Source: Hydrocarboniphaga effusa AP103
Lineage (GTDB): Bacteria; Pseudomonadota; Gammaproteobacteria; Nevskiales; Nevskiaceae
Direction: 5' to 3'
NCBI RefSeq assembly: GCF_000271305.1
Contig: NZ_AKGD01000001.1
Coordinates: 434,001-498,000, forward strand
Length of the DNA stretch: 64,000 nucleotides
Part shown: positions 45,022-52,908 of the stretch, in pieces
How positions within the stretch are numbered: position 1 is the stretch's first letter
Layout of the letters: every line of letters begins with the position of its first letter
The notes under the pieces: model-generated
What the model saw: only the letters and a program-made list of their open reading frames with translations
Databases searched by the model: none
Told to the model about the DNA's origin: nothing
Translations under genes and position numbers: made by a program

Positions 45022-45306
45022 CTAGCGCCGTCGCCCTTCGCGCCGGGCTCGCGAGCGCCGGGCATCCTTGGGATCGTGGATCAAGGGCCGGTAGATCTCG
45101 ATCCGGTCGCCATCGCGCAAGCCGTCCTGCAAGCCGCACGGCCGGCTGAAGATGCCGATTGCGGACGTTTGGACGTCGAGCTCCGGAAACTCCGCCGCCA
45201 ACCCCGAAGCCTCGATCGCTTCGCCGACGGTCGCGTCACCGGCCAGTTGCAGCCGCACGCGCCAGATCCGCGCAGGCAGGGCGTGGCAGACCTCCACGGC
45301 GATCAT
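45022..45306 (-). CDS. rnfH: RnfH-family ubiquitin-like protein
   Basis: 94 residues. A small beta-grasp fold protein of the UPF0125/RnfH family: MIAVEVCHALPARIWRVRLQ, ATVGEAIEASGLAAEFPELD, IGIFSRPCGLQDGLRDGDRI, EIYRPLIHDPKDARR. The GDRIEIYRPL ending is the family signature. Function unproven. It follows ratA by 17 nt on the same strand, the standard ratA-rnfH pair, and is convergent with bamE. The start at 45306 gives the full family N-terminus; the very long frame upstream is a shadow. Confidence 0.88.
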   Translation of the reverse strand: MIAVEVCHALPARIWRVRLQLAGDATVGEAIEASGLAAEFPELDVQTSAIGIFSRPCGLQDGLRDGDRIEIYRPLIHDPKDARRSRARREGRRR

Positions 45307-45323
45307 CCTTCGATCACGGGCGA

Positions 45324-45770
45324 TCACCGCTTGTAACACTGCTCCGCGCGCAGGCGGAACGCGTCGATCACCCCGCCGACCGCACGGTCGATCCACGGAG
45401 CCAGCGTCGCCTCGACGAGCCGGCTGGCGAAATCCACACTCATGGAGAGCGACACCTTGCAGGCCTGTTCGGCCAGCGGCGTAAAAACCCAGACACCCGA
45501 AAGGCTTCGGAACGGGCCTTCGAGCAGGCGCATTTCGATGCGCTGGCCGTCGAGCATGCGGTTCTCGGTGGCGAAACTGTCGGACAGCCCTTTCACCTTG
45601 AAGCTCACGCGCCCCTGAACCCAGCGCTCGCCTTCGCGCTGCTCGTCCTGTTCGACATCGGCCGAGGTGCAGCCCGGAAGAAACTGCGGATACGACGCCA
45701 CGTCGGCGACGAGCGCATAAAGCTCGGCGGCGGAAAACGGCATCAAGGCGGAACGGTCGAGCTTGCGCAT
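45324..45770 (-). CDS. ratA: RatA-type START-domain protein (CoQ-binding/ribosome toxin family)
   Basis: 148 residues, polyketide cyclase/START fold. Motifs: RSALMPFSAAELYALVADV, SYPQFLPGCTSADV, RVSFKVKGLSDSFATENRML, LEGPFRSLSGVWVF, VDFASRLVEATLAPWID. Members are called RatA (reported to block ribosomal subunit association) and are homologous to mitochondrial Coq10, so a ubiquinone-related role is as likely. 9 nt downstream of the sodium-dependent transporter and 17 nt upstream of rnfH. Confidence 0.88.
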   Translation of the reverse strand: MRKLDRSALMPFSAAELYALVADVASYPQFLPGCTSADVEQDEQREGERWVQGRVSFKVKGLSDSFATENRMLDGQRIEMRLLEGPFRSLSGVWVFTPLAEQACKVSLSMSVDFASRLVEATLAPWIDRAVGGVIDAFRLRAEQCYKR

Positions 45771-45779
45771 CGGCAGCGA

Positions 45780-47156
45780 TCAACTCCAGAGCTGTTCGAA
45801 CCAGTCGAGCAGGCCCACGGCGTACAGAATGATCACGAGCAGGGCGATACGCGTGGGATAGCGCAGCAGAAAAGTGCCGCCGCGCATCCAGAAAGTCTCG
45901 TGCGGGCCGGCGATCGAGTCGGCGAGTTCGCGCGGCAGGTTGGCCACGACGAAGCACATGAGGATCGCGAACACCGGAGCGATCAGCGTGGTACTCAGCA
46001 ACTGCATCCACTCGAAGAAGTTCTGCCCGAGCAGGCGCATGTCGGCAAGCACGTTGAACGAGAGCAGCGAGCCCAGCCCGAGATACCAGACCAGCATGGC
46101 CGCTGCGACCGCGGCGAACACCCGCGTGAGCCGCAGGCGCTGCATGAGGTAATGCGCAAGCGGCTCGAGCAGCGCCGCCGCCGACAGCAGGGTCACGATG
46201 AACAACGCAAGGTAGAACGGCGTGCCGATGGCGATGCCCACCCAGCCCGTCGGCAGCGCCTGCGGAAAAGTCTGGAACAGCATCTGCAGCCCGGGAGCCG
46301 GAGCGACACCGGCCTCCATCACGAAGCACAGCAGCACGAAGCCCGAGAGCAGGCTGAACAAGGTATCGAGCAGCACGACGGCCAGGCCGAGCTTGCCGAG
46401 CGTCTGGCTGGCCGGCAGATACGAGCCGAGCGTGAGCATGGCCCCGAAGCCGAGCGCGAGCGTGAAGAAAGCCTGCTGCAGCGCCTCCACCGCCCCGCGC
46501 CAGCCGAAGCGCGAAAAATCGCCCGCAAAAAGGTACTTGGAAGCCGCAGCCGGATCGCCATAGCGGAATGCGACCATGCCGACGAGCAGCATCACCCCGA
46601 ACGCGGTTGGCACGAAGTAGCGTGCCGCGCGCTCCATCCCCTCGCGGAAACCCTGCGCCACGATCACGCAGGTGCTGACCATGAACAGCGTGTGCCAGGC
46701 CAGCGAGCGCTCGGCATCCTGCGCCAGATCGAGGAATCGCTGGGTGGCCGCCGCCGCATCGCCGACCAGGCTTCCGGCCGCCGCGCGAAAGGTATACGCC
46801 AGGCTCCAGCCGGCCACGACGCTGTAGTACGACAGCACCATCGCCGCCCCGAGCAGGGCGATACCCCCCAGCCAGCCCCAGCGCGCACTGCTGCCGGCGA
46901 GCTGGGCCAGACGGCCGAACCCGGCGGAACCTTCGTCGCGCATCCAGCGGCCGAGCGCCCATTCGCTGACCAGGATCGGCAGGCCGACGATCAGCAGCGC
47001 CACAACGTACGCCGCCAAAAACACCCAGCCGCCGTACTGGCCCATGAGATACGGCAGGCGCGCGATATTGCCGATACCCATGCAGGCGCCCGCGGCCACC
47101 CACCCGAAGGCGCGCGCGGAACTCCAGTACCCGTAGCTGCTTTCGCGGATGTTCAC
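45780..47156 (-). CDS. Neurotransmitter:sodium symporter family transporter
   Basis: 458 residues, about 11 membrane helices, LeuT/SNF family. Helix 1 carries SSARAFGWVAAGACMGIGNI (variant of the family's unwound Na-binding region), followed by RLPYLMGQYGGWVFLAAYVV; LQQAFFTLALGFGAMLTLGSY is the helix 6 region. Likely imports an amino acid or amine with Na+. GTG start at 47156. It is inserted between ratA and smpB, which are neighbours in many gammaproteobacteria, and is probably co-transcribed with ratA and rnfH. Substrate unknown. Confidence 0.88.
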   Translation of the reverse strand: MNIRESSYGYWSSARAFGWVAAGACMGIGNIARLPYLMGQYGGWVFLAAYVVALLIVGLPILVSEWALGRWMRDEGSAGFGRLAQLAGSSARWGWLGGIALLGAAMVLSYYSVVAGWSLAYTFRAAAGSLVGDAAAATQRFLDLAQDAERSLAWHTLFMVSTCVIVAQGFREGMERAARYFVPTAFGVMLLVGMVAFRYGDPAAASKYLFAGDFSRFGWRGAVEALQQAFFTLALGFGAMLTLGSYLPASQTLGKLGLAVVLLDTLFSLLSGFVLLCFVMEAGVAPAPGLQMLFQTFPQALPTGWVGIAIGTPFYLALFIVTLLSAAALLEPLAHYLMQRLRLTRVFAAVAAAMLVWYLGLGSLLSFNVLADMRLLGQNFFEWMQLLSTTLIAPVFAILMCFVVANLPRELADSIAGPHETFWMRGGTFLLRYPTRIALLVIILYAVGLLDWFEQLWS

Positions 47157-47211
47157 TTAGGATAGTTTAGCGTTTTGAGACACTTGCCACGGCCGCACCG
47201 CTTCTGCCCCC

Positions 47212-47217
47212 TATAAT
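47212..47217 (+). promoter_or_regulatory. Perfect -10 box immediately before smpB
   Basis: TATAAT lies six bases before the smpB ATG. With usual spacing, transcription would begin at or next to the A of ATG (47224), giving a leaderless or nearly leaderless mRNA. No good -35 is found at 16-18 bp. Confidence 0.45.
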
Positions 47218-47223
47218 GGAACC

Positions 47224-47700
47224 ATGAGCAAGAAGAAAGACGAGAAGGACGCCGACCGCATCATCGCCCTCAATCGGCGCGCCCGGCACGACTACTTCAT
47301 CGAAGACACCTATGAAGCCGGCCTGATGCTGATGGGCTGGGAAGTGAAGAGCCTGCGCGACGGACGAGGGAATATCGCCGAAGCCTACGTGGTCATCAAG
47401 AAGGGCGAGGCCTGGCTGATCGGCGCGCAGTTCTCGCCGCTGCTGTCGGCCTCGACCCACGTCAACCCGGAACCGACCCGTACCCGCAAGCTGCTGCTCA
47501 ACGCCAAAGAGCTCGCGACCTTGATCGGCAAGGTCGAGCGTGCCGGCTACACCCTGGTTCCGCTCGACCTGCACTGGACCCGCGGCCGCGCCAAGCTGCA
47601 GATCGGCCTCGCCAAGGGCAAGAAGCAGCATGACAAGCGCGCCGACATGAAGGAGCGCGACTGGAACCGCCAGAAGGACCGGATCATGCGCAGTCGCTGA
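47224..47700 (+). CDS. smpB: SsrA-binding protein SmpB
   Basis: 158 residues. Binds tmRNA and takes it to stalled ribosomes (trans-translation). Conserved segments: [40 protein letters not shown], and the basic C-terminal tail [20 protein letters not shown] that reads the empty mRNA channel. Directly upstream of ssrA, so protein and RNA partner are adjacent. Only a weak GGA precedes the ATG. Confidence 0.97.
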   Translation: MSKKKDEKDADRIIALNRRARHDYFIEDTYEAGLMLMGWEVKSLRDGRGNIAEAYVVIKKGEAWLIGAQFSPLLSASTHVNPEPTRTRKLLLNAKELATLIGKVERAGYTLVPLDLHWTRGRAKLQIGLAKGKKQHDKRADMKERDWNRQKDRIMRSR

Positions 47701-47768
47701 TCCCTTATTCGCCCCGGATCCAAAACACGTTTACCCGGCACGTTCGTGGTAGTCTTGCGCCTCTCTAA

Positions 47769-48125
47769 GGGGGCGACATGGCTTCGACGGCGGTCGCGAA
47801 ACCCAAGGGGCATGCCGAGCTGCAGGTCTGCTCGTTAAACGGTCTGCAAAAAAGCTAGTTGCGAACGACGCTAACTACGCCCTCGCCGCCTAAACTCCGG
47901 TGAGCGTTCGACCCAGCAGTGTCGGTACTCTGGACTCGGACGTCGACTCTTACCGAATAAGGCTGAAGCCCGCCCTTGGCTGATGCTCGAAAACCTCAAG
48001 GGGATAAGCCGTAGCGATCCGTGCCTGTTCGGGAGCTGCGGACCAAAACTAAAGACTAGGCTACGCATGTAGAACCGAGGGCGGAGGATCGTCGGACGGG
48101 GGTTCAATTCCCCCCGCCTCCACCA
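47769..48125 (+). ncRNA. ssrA: tmRNA
   Basis: The 5' end GGGGGCGACATGGCTTCGAC and the 3' end GGTTCAATTCCCCCCGCCT followed by CCACCA are diagnostic; GGGGGCG pairs with CGCCTCC to form the acceptor stem, and the T-arm sequence is intact. The tag reading frame starts at GCG 47861 and encodes ANDANYALAA, stop TAA 47891-47893. It rescues ribosomes stalled on broken mRNAs and marks products for proteolysis. A possible extended -10 (TGG-TAGTCT, 47747-47755) precedes it. The 3' end borders the island of transposon and toxin remnants. Confidence 0.97.
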
Positions 48126-48133
48126 ATACTATT

Positions 48134-48159
48134 ACCCCTTTGATTTTAAAGGGGTTTTT
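48134..48159 (+). terminator. Intrinsic terminator of ssrA
   Basis: Perfect 8-bp stem ACCCCTTT / AAAGGGGT with loop GATTTT and a following T-run (48155-48159), beginning 9 nt after the mature tmRNA 3' end. Classic intrinsic terminator. Confidence 0.85.
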
Positions 48160-48182
48160 AGTTTCTGGGTTGCAGATCGGGG

Positions 48183-48538
48183 TTACACTCCAATAGGGGC
48201 TAAGCCCCGCCTCCAAGCATTTTCGCGCGGCAGATGCTCAGGCAGCGATTTACGACTAGGGGCTTCTCTCGCCGCGGACAATGGCCTCACGATGGGCGCC
48301 ACGCTCGGCGTCTGCAGCTCTTCGATCAGCAATTCGAGCTGCTCGATCTCACGGTCGAGCTTCTCCGATTTGGTGCCGAATTGCATGCGCTTGAGCCACG
48401 CCAGCTGGATCAGCAGCTTTTCGATTTGCGTATCGCGCAGCACGCTGCGCAAAGTCGATAGCTCCGCTGCGTGCGATCGCCCTGCGCACGCAGGGCGGCG
48501 ATGTCGTCAGGCAGATCGGATTCGGGCGCATCGAGCAT
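48183..48538 (-). pseudogene. tnpC: IS66 TnpC, N-terminal remnant
   Basis: Starts MLDAPESDLPDDIAALRAQ at 48538 but shifts frame near 48455-48475. In the second frame it reads STLRSVLRDTQIEKLLIQLA, then KRMQFGTKSEKLDREIEQLE and RKSLPEHLPRE, the zinc-finger/leucine-rich N-terminal part of IS66 transposases. Homology ends at LPRE (about 48228); the remaining codons and the stop come from the junction. The catalytic DDE domain is missing. Confidence 0.8.
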
Positions 48539-48566
48539 GGCCTCTCAATGCAAAAAGCTTGCGAAA

Positions 48567-48914
48567 TCAGGCGGCTTTCAAAGGTTTTGCGGTGCGATCC
48601 GGCGGCCGCCAATCGATGCCTTCGAGCAACATCGACAGCTGCGCGGCCGTCAGATGCACGCGACCGGACTCGGCCTTCGGCCAGATGAAACGGCCGCGCT
48701 CCAAACGTTTCGACAGCAGGCACAAACCGTCGCCATCCCACCACAACAGCTTGAGCTGATCGCCACGACAACCACGAAAGGCGAAGACAGGGCCGGAGAA
48801 CGGATCGTCGGCGAGCACCTGCTGTACCAAGGCCGATAACCCATCGAAGCCTTTACGCATGTCGGTCACGCCGGCCGCGATCCACACCTGCGTACCCGCC
48901 GGCAAACCGATCAT
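48567..48914 (-). CDS. tnpB: IS66 accessory protein TnpB, intact
   Basis: 115 residues, the normal size. MIGLPAGTQVWIAAGVTDMR, KGFDGLSALVQQVLADDPFS, VFAFRGCRGDQLKLLWWDGD and GLCLLSKRLERGRFIWP are the family's conserved blocks. The start at 48914 overlaps the tnpA stop by ATGA. Its biochemical role in IS66 transposition is poorly defined, and without working tnpA and tnpC it is unlikely to be functional here. Confidence 0.9.
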   Translation of the reverse strand: MIGLPAGTQVWIAAGVTDMRKGFDGLSALVQQVLADDPFSGPVFAFRGCRGDQLKLLWWDGDGLCLLSKRLERGRFIWPKAESGRVHLTAAQLSMLLEGIDWRPPDRTAKPLKAA

Positions 48915-49235
48915 CGCGAGCGCGGGTGATCGAGGATCGTCAGCACCATCGCATCGGAAGCCGATTCGATGCGCAGACAGACGCCATCGGCGAAGGAGAC
49001 GCTCAGCGCCACGCTCCAAACACTGGATGCTGACAGGACGATCGTGACCGGCAGTAGCTGAGTCTTGCCCGCTGCATCCGCCTCGCGCCACCACTTGAAG
49101 ATCAGATTGTGATTGAGCCCGTGACGCCGAGCGATCGACGTCACCGCCGTTTCACGCTCCCGCTTCAGCTACGCACGCCGCCTTGAATTCCGCCGAGTGG
49201 GTGCGCCGCTTTTGTCGTAAGGATGATGTTTGCAT
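48911..49235 (-). pseudogene. tnpA: IS66 TnpA, frameshifted
   Basis: ATG at 49235 opens MQTSSLRQKRRTHSAEFKAA, continuing for 27 codons to a TGA. The homologous continuation lies in another frame and reads VTSIARRHGLNHNLIFKWWR to the ATGA overlap with tnpB. The two parts together form the helix-turn-helix protein TnpA with a frameshift near 49150-49165. Confidence 0.75.
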
Positions 49236-49265
49236 GGTGTCCACTTAATCGATCGTGGACACCAT
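49234..49265. repeat. Perfect 11-bp inverted repeat at the tnpA start
   Basis: ATGGTGTCCAC (49234-49244) and GTGGACACCAT (49255-49265) are separated by 10 bp. The left arm includes the complement of the tnpA start codon, so an mRNA hairpin would bury that start. Confidence 0.7.
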
Positions 49266-49335
49266 CGGCGCCCAAAGGACACCTATCTTCTACAGCTCAA
49301 ATCCCTCGGCTAGAGGGGGAGATTCGGACGCTTAC

Positions 49336-49387
49336 GCTTATTATTGGCAGTCCCTCGCTTGATCTCGTCTTCAATCACAACGCTCAT
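49336..49387 (-). pseudogene. N-terminal fragment of an IS3-type transposase OrfA
   Basis: After AGGAG (spacing about 6) an ATG at 49387 opens MSVVIEDEIKRGTAN, matching the start of a common OrfA family (MSVVIExEIKRWTAxRK, from memory). The match ends exactly where the IS66-like terminus begins (49335), so the IS66 element appears to have inserted into, or recombined with, this gene. The rest of the IS3-type element is absent. The stretch 49388-49458 shows nothing else. Confidence 0.5.
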
Positions 49388-49458
49388 GGCTCACTCCTAT
49401 CAAAATATCGCCTGAGCACGTTTTTAGGGGTTCTGCATCCAAGCCATACTTTGGCGGC

Positions 49459-50172
49459 TCACCAGCCGTCGTAGATGCAAGGCGGGGGGCCGCGCTCATC
49501 CGTCTCAGGGATCACTTTCGAGATTATTTTCCCGCTCTGGTCTACCTTCCGGATGAAATGTATGACCTTACCACCAGGGCGTTCGTCAACATATTCAGAG
49601 CAGAAAACCCCAGCCGTTCTGAAATCAAGGTAGCTATCTTTGGCGTTTTTTTCTAGCGGGCGCGCCTGTACGCTTCCGATCCAGGACTCAAGAAATGCAA
49701 CCCGAATATTTCCCCGCATTGACGTCGCATCGTTCTTTTCTCTTCCAAAGATCAGCTGATAGTCAATTATTTTGTAGTTATCATCAGCAGTGATTAACCA
49801 AGTAAACATATCCCCGAACAGCAGGCAGTGGGGCGCCGGGCAAAGTACCTCATTCCCCCATGGTCCAGGAAGCCATCGGATCTTCTGAGGATCTAATCTA
49901 CCCGTGAACCAATAATCACTCCCTGCGCTTAGCACTCCGTAACGAGCGTCATCCTGTAGCAATAAAAAAAAATCAAACCATTCCTGGCCCGCTGCAGCTT
50001 CTTCCATTTTTTTACTAAGCCCAGAGAGATTGGGCCCATAGGCGTAGCTGTAGGGAGGAGTTCCTTTTGGCAAGGCACGGAGCGATTGTGGAATTACTTC
50101 ATCCCCTGCGTAGCTGAGTGGCTGAGAGACCCCAAGAAAACCTATCACCAAAAACTTTACCATCTTCAACAT
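49459..50172 (-). CDS. Exported protein of unknown function; possible immunity protein
   Basis: 237 residues, not recognised. MLKMVKFLVIGFLGVSQPLS followed by YAG is a signal peptide, so the protein is periplasmic. The mature part is rich in aromatic residues (GQEWFDFFLLLQDDARYGVL, SDYWFTGRLDPQKIRWLPGP, FGDMFTWLITADDNYKIIDY) with few Cys. Base composition is clearly more AT-rich than the surroundings. The start at 50172 is chosen because it gives the signal peptide and does not overlap the upstream fragment (4-nt gap). Next to the C-terminal piece of a lysozyme-like protein, an immunity role against a cell-wall toxin is a reasonable but unproven guess. Confidence 0.6.
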   Translation of the reverse strand: MLKMVKFLVIGFLGVSQPLSYAGDEVIPQSLRALPKGTPPYSYAYGPNLSGLSKKMEEAAAGQEWFDFFLLLQDDARYGVLSAGSDYWFTGRLDPQKIRWLPGPWGNEVLCPAPHCLLFGDMFTWLITADDNYKIIDYQLIFGREKNDATSMRGNIRVAFLESWIGSVQARPLEKNAKDSYLDFRTAGVFCSEYVDERPGGKVIHFIRKVDQSGKIISKVIPETDERGPPPCIYDGW

Positions 50173-50176
50173 GAAG

Positions 50177-50473
50177 CTATTCCTCGCACATGCCATCTGC
50201 GTAGCCAAGACCTTCTAGCCGGGCTTCATGCCTTTCTCTTGGAGCTCCCCATCCATTACGCCAAGCATCCTGATTCTTCAACAATGCTTTACACATCGCA
50301 TTGGATGCATTCGTCTTGAGCGCATCGCGGAAATCTTTCGCCGCATCTGGATAATCGATAGATTCGCGGTCGGCAGCCAAATTCAGAAAATCACCGCGAA
50401 ACCTCATGTCAACAATTAATTCACGAATAGCGGGATCAAGCTGATCCCAGGTCGTCCAGACATTTTTGGGAAA
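50177..50473 (-). pseudogene. C-terminal fragment of a lysozyme/pesticin-like toxin
   Basis: The frame is open from just after a TAG (50474-50476) to the stop at 50177, about 98 residues. It begins without a start codon (FPKNVWTTWDQLDPAIRELI) and continues VDMRFRGDFLNLAADRESID and GAPRERHEARLEGLGYADG. The pattern of a Leu-Asp-Pro helix, an I-V-D-M-R-F-R-G-D segment and a final R-x2-R/H-x2-R-x-x-L resembles the C-terminal half of phage-lysozyme-like (pesticin-type) muramidase domains. An internal ATG at 50407 could yield a 76-residue product. Base composition is AT-rich. The domain assignment is tentative. Confidence 0.4.
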
Positions 50474-50619
50474 CTATTGGTGTAAACCCTTTTTGCATCA
50501 TCATAGGTTTCCTTATGATTTTGAAGAACGTGTTTGTATTGGTAACTTGACAGCCAAGAAAAGGCTCGCGCATGCGCGCAGGCTTTTGGTGCTGCCTGAG
50601 CCGATCGATCAGGCTCGAC

Positions 50620-52005
50620 TCAGCGCCCCACCATGTTGCCCGGCACCACCCACTGGTCGAACTGCTCGCCGGTCACATGGCCCGACGCCACCGCCGCTTC
50701 GCGCAGGCTCGTGCCTTCCTTGTGCGCTTTCTTGGCGATGTACGCGGCCTTGTCGTAACCGATGTGCGTGTTGAGCGCGGTCACCAGCATCAGCGAACGA
50801 TCGACGAGTTCCTTGATGCGCTCGCGATTCGGCTCGATGCCCACCGCGCAGTGATCGTTGAAGCTCACCATGCCGTCGGCGAGCAGGCGCACACTCTGCA
50901 AAAAGTTGTGCGCCACCATCGGCCGGAACACGTTGAGCTCGAAGTTGCCCGATGCGCCGCCGATGTTGATCGCCACGTCGTTGCCCATGACCTGCGCGGC
51001 GAGCATCGTCACCGCCTCGCTCTGCGTCGGGTTGACCTTGCCCGGCATGATCGACGAGCCCGGCTCGTTCTCGGGAATGCTGATCTCGCCGATGCCGCTG
51101 CGCGGTCCGCTCGCGAGCCAGCGCACGTCGTTGGCGATCTTCATCATGCTCGCAGCGAGCGTCTTGAGCGCGCCGTGCGCATGTACGAGCGCATCGCAGG
51201 ACGCCAGCGCTTCGAACTTGCTCGGCGCCGTCACGAACGGCAGTCCGGTGATCTGCGCGAGTTCGGCCGCCACCGCTTCGGCATAGCCTTTGGGCGCGTT
51301 CAAGCCCGTGCCGACCGCGGTACCGCCGAGCGCGAGCTCGCACAGATGCGGCAGCGCATCGCGCAGGTGGCGCTCGCCGTGCGAGAGCTGCGCCACCCAG
51401 CCCGAAATTTCCTGGCCGAGCGTCAGCGGCGTCGCGTCCTGCAAGTGCGTGCGGCCGATCTTGACGATGTCGTCGAACTCGCGCGCCTTGCCGACCAGCG
51501 TCTGCTTGAGCTTGGCGATCGCCGGCAGCAGCTTGTGCGTGAGCGCGTCCACGGCGGCCACGTGCATCGCGGTCGGGAACACGTCGTTGCTCGACTGGCT
51601 GCGATTGACGTCGTCGTTCGGGTGCACCTTGCGGCCTTCACCGCGCTCGCCGCCGAGCAGCTCGCTCGCGCGGTTGGCGATGACCTCGTTCATGTTCATG
51701 TTGCTCTGCGTGCCCGAGCCGGTCTGCCAGACCACCAGCGGGAACTCGTGCGGATGCTGGCCGGCGATGACTTCGTCGGTCGCCTTGACGATGGCATCGG
51801 TCTTGGCTGCGTCCTGCAGGCCGAGCGCCTGGTTGACGCGCGCCGAGGCGCGCTTGACCTGCGCGAGCGCGCGAATGATCTCGCGCGGCTGCTGCTCGCC
51901 GGAGATGTCGAAGTTCTGCAGCGAGCGCTGCGTCTGCGCGCCCCAGAGCCGGTCGGAGTCAACCTCGATGAGGCCGAAAGTGTCGCGTTCGCTTCTGGTC
52001 TTCAT
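50620..52005 (-). CDS. fumC: Class II fumarate hydratase
   Basis: 461 residues. Interconverts fumarate and malate in the TCA cycle; iron-free, oxygen-stable class. The lyase signature [16 protein letters not shown] is near residue 318, with [17 protein letters not shown] and the substrate region [20 protein letters not shown]. Starts [20 protein letters not shown]. Stands alone; GCCTGA/TCAGGC inverted repeat (50594-50614) after its stop may terminate transcription. The 146-bp gap to the toxin fragment contains no other feature. Confidence 0.97.
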   Translation of the reverse strand: MKTRSERDTFGLIEVDSDRLWGAQTQRSLQNFDISGEQQPREIIRALAQVKRASARVNQALGLQDAAKTDAIVKATDEVIAGQHPHEFPLVVWQTGSGTQSNMNMNEVIANRASELLGGERGEGRKVHPNDDVNRSQSSNDVFPTAMHVAAVDALTHKLLPAIAKLKQTLVGKAREFDDIVKIGRTHLQDATPLTLGQEISGWVAQLSHGERHLRDALPHLCELALGGTAVGTGLNAPKGYAEAVAAELAQITGLPFVTAPSKFEALASCDALVHAHGALKTLAASMMKIANDVRWLASGPRSGIGEISIPENEPGSSIMPGKVNPTQSEAVTMLAAQVMGNDVAINIGGASGNFELNVFRPMVAHNFLQSVRLLADGMVSFNDHCAVGIEPNRERIKELVDRSLMLVTALNTHIGYDKAAYIAKKAHKEGTSLREAAVASGHVTGEQFDQWVVPGNMVGR

Positions 52006-52376
52006 GTCGTGCCGTCGAAATGAGAGCTGGCCTGCGCGGTTCGCTGCGGCTGGCGGTGGGTGGAATGCTATTTACTCTTCTTTCAATGAGTCGTCAGAAG
52101 CAAGCCCGACGCCGGCTTCGGATTCCAGCGGTGGATCGGCGATCCGGCGTCGGCGCGTCTCGCTGTCCACGAGCGGGGCCAGCGTATGCAAGGAACGATG
52201 AACGGGGTCCGGACCGAGCCAGCGCCGGTGCGCCGGTGCGCCGGCCAGGCCGCGTCGCTCGCGGGTCTTGCCCACCGCGCGGCAACAGCCGAGCATTGCC
52301 CTCCTGATGTCAATTTTCGCAACGGGTGCCTACTGAGACAGCCAGCCAGCGACATGCCCGGAGCCAGAGTCCGGTC
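52006..52376. other. Gap between fumC and the DUF454 gene; no gene supported
   Basis: 371 bp. Short frames exist on both strands (for example minus 52072-52296) but none has a ribosome site plus convincing composition. It must contain the fumC promoter and that of the DUF454 gene; no clear -35/-10 pair was found. Confidence 0.5.
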
Positions 52377-52772
52377 GTGATCCGCTACCTTCTGATGGTC
52401 CTCGCGGGTCTGAGCCTGACGCTCGGCTTCATCGGCATCTTCGTGCCCGGCATGCCGACCACGGTGTTCGTGCTGATCGCCGGCTGGGCGGCGGCGCGCA
52501 GCTCGCCGCGCTTCCACGCCTGGCTTGAGAACCATCCGCGCTTCGGCCCCATGCTGCGCGACTGGCGCGAAAACGGAGCTGTGAGCCGCCGCGCCAAGTG
52601 GATGGCGACGATCATGATGAGCATCAGCGCGGTGATCATCTGGTTCACCGTGCCCAAGCCGTGGATCGCGCTGCTCGCCTGCGGCGTGATGGCGAGCGTG
52701 GCGATCTGGCTGTGGCGGCGGCCGGAGCCTCGCGCGAAAACCCCTCTCCCCCCGGGAGAAGGTGGCGCGTAG
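52377..52772 (+). CDS. DUF454 (YbaN-like) inner-membrane protein
   Basis: About 131 residues. VIRYLLMVLAGLSLTLGFIG, then IFVPGMPTTVFVLIAGWAAA, RSSPRFHAWLENHPRFGPML and a final helix pair (MMSISAVIIWFTV, IALLACGVMASVAIWLWRR) are the DUF454/YbaN hallmarks: GxxxPxxPTTxF and the FxxWLxxHPxxGP motif. Function unknown. The start may be GTG 52377 or GTG 52326. The last residues (KTPLPPGEGGA) are encoded by an intergenic repeat, so the native C-terminus has been replaced. Confidence 0.8.
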   Translation: MIRYLLMVLAGLSLTLGFIGIFVPGMPTTVFVLIAGWAAARSSPRFHAWLENHPRFGPMLRDWRENGAVSRRAKWMATIMMSISAVIIWFTVPKPWIALLACGVMASVAIWLWRRPEPRAKTPLPPGEGGA

Positions 52773-52865
52773 CGCCGGATGAGGGAGTCTCGGGAATAGC
52801 CAGGCTTCGCCATGCCGGCGAATCCCTCACCCTCGGTCCCTCTCTCTCCCGGTGGGAGAGGGATG
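52738..52865. repeat. REP-like palindromic repeat between DUF454 gene and tonB
   Basis: An imperfect large palindrome: outer arms CCCCTCTCCC and GGGAGAGGG (repeated locally as small hairpins with CCGGGAG and CCGGTGGGAG), inner arms GATGAGGGA and TCCCTCACCC. Elements of this form (CCTCTCCC...GGCGCGTAGCGCCGGATGAGGG) are common intergenic repeats in proteobacteria. It lies between convergent genes and could stop transcription from both sides. Confidence 0.75.
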
Positions 52866-52908
52866 CCCAATCTCAGCTCGCGTGGAGCTGGTCGAGACGA
52901 TGAAAGCG

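Larger units (their letters stand above)
48183..49335 (-). mobile_element. Decayed IS66-family insertion sequence
   Basis: Contains the IS66 gene order tnpA-tnpB-tnpC on the minus strand: tnpA frameshifted, tnpB intact, tnpC frameshifted and cut after about 110 residues. The left end, GTAAGCGTCCG at 49335-49325, resembles the IS66 terminal repeat. The right end has been lost by deletion next to the ssrA terminator (TnpC homology stops near 48228), so the element cannot move by itself. Confidence 0.75.

Noticed and set aside
45022..47103. 693-codon minus frame covering rnfH and beyond
   Set aside because: Only its last 94 codons (rnfH) are real; the rest is out of frame with ratA and the transporter.
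52072..52296. 74-codon minus-strand frame upstream of fumC
   Set aside because: No ribosome site and composition similar to neighbouring non-coding frames; no recognisable family.
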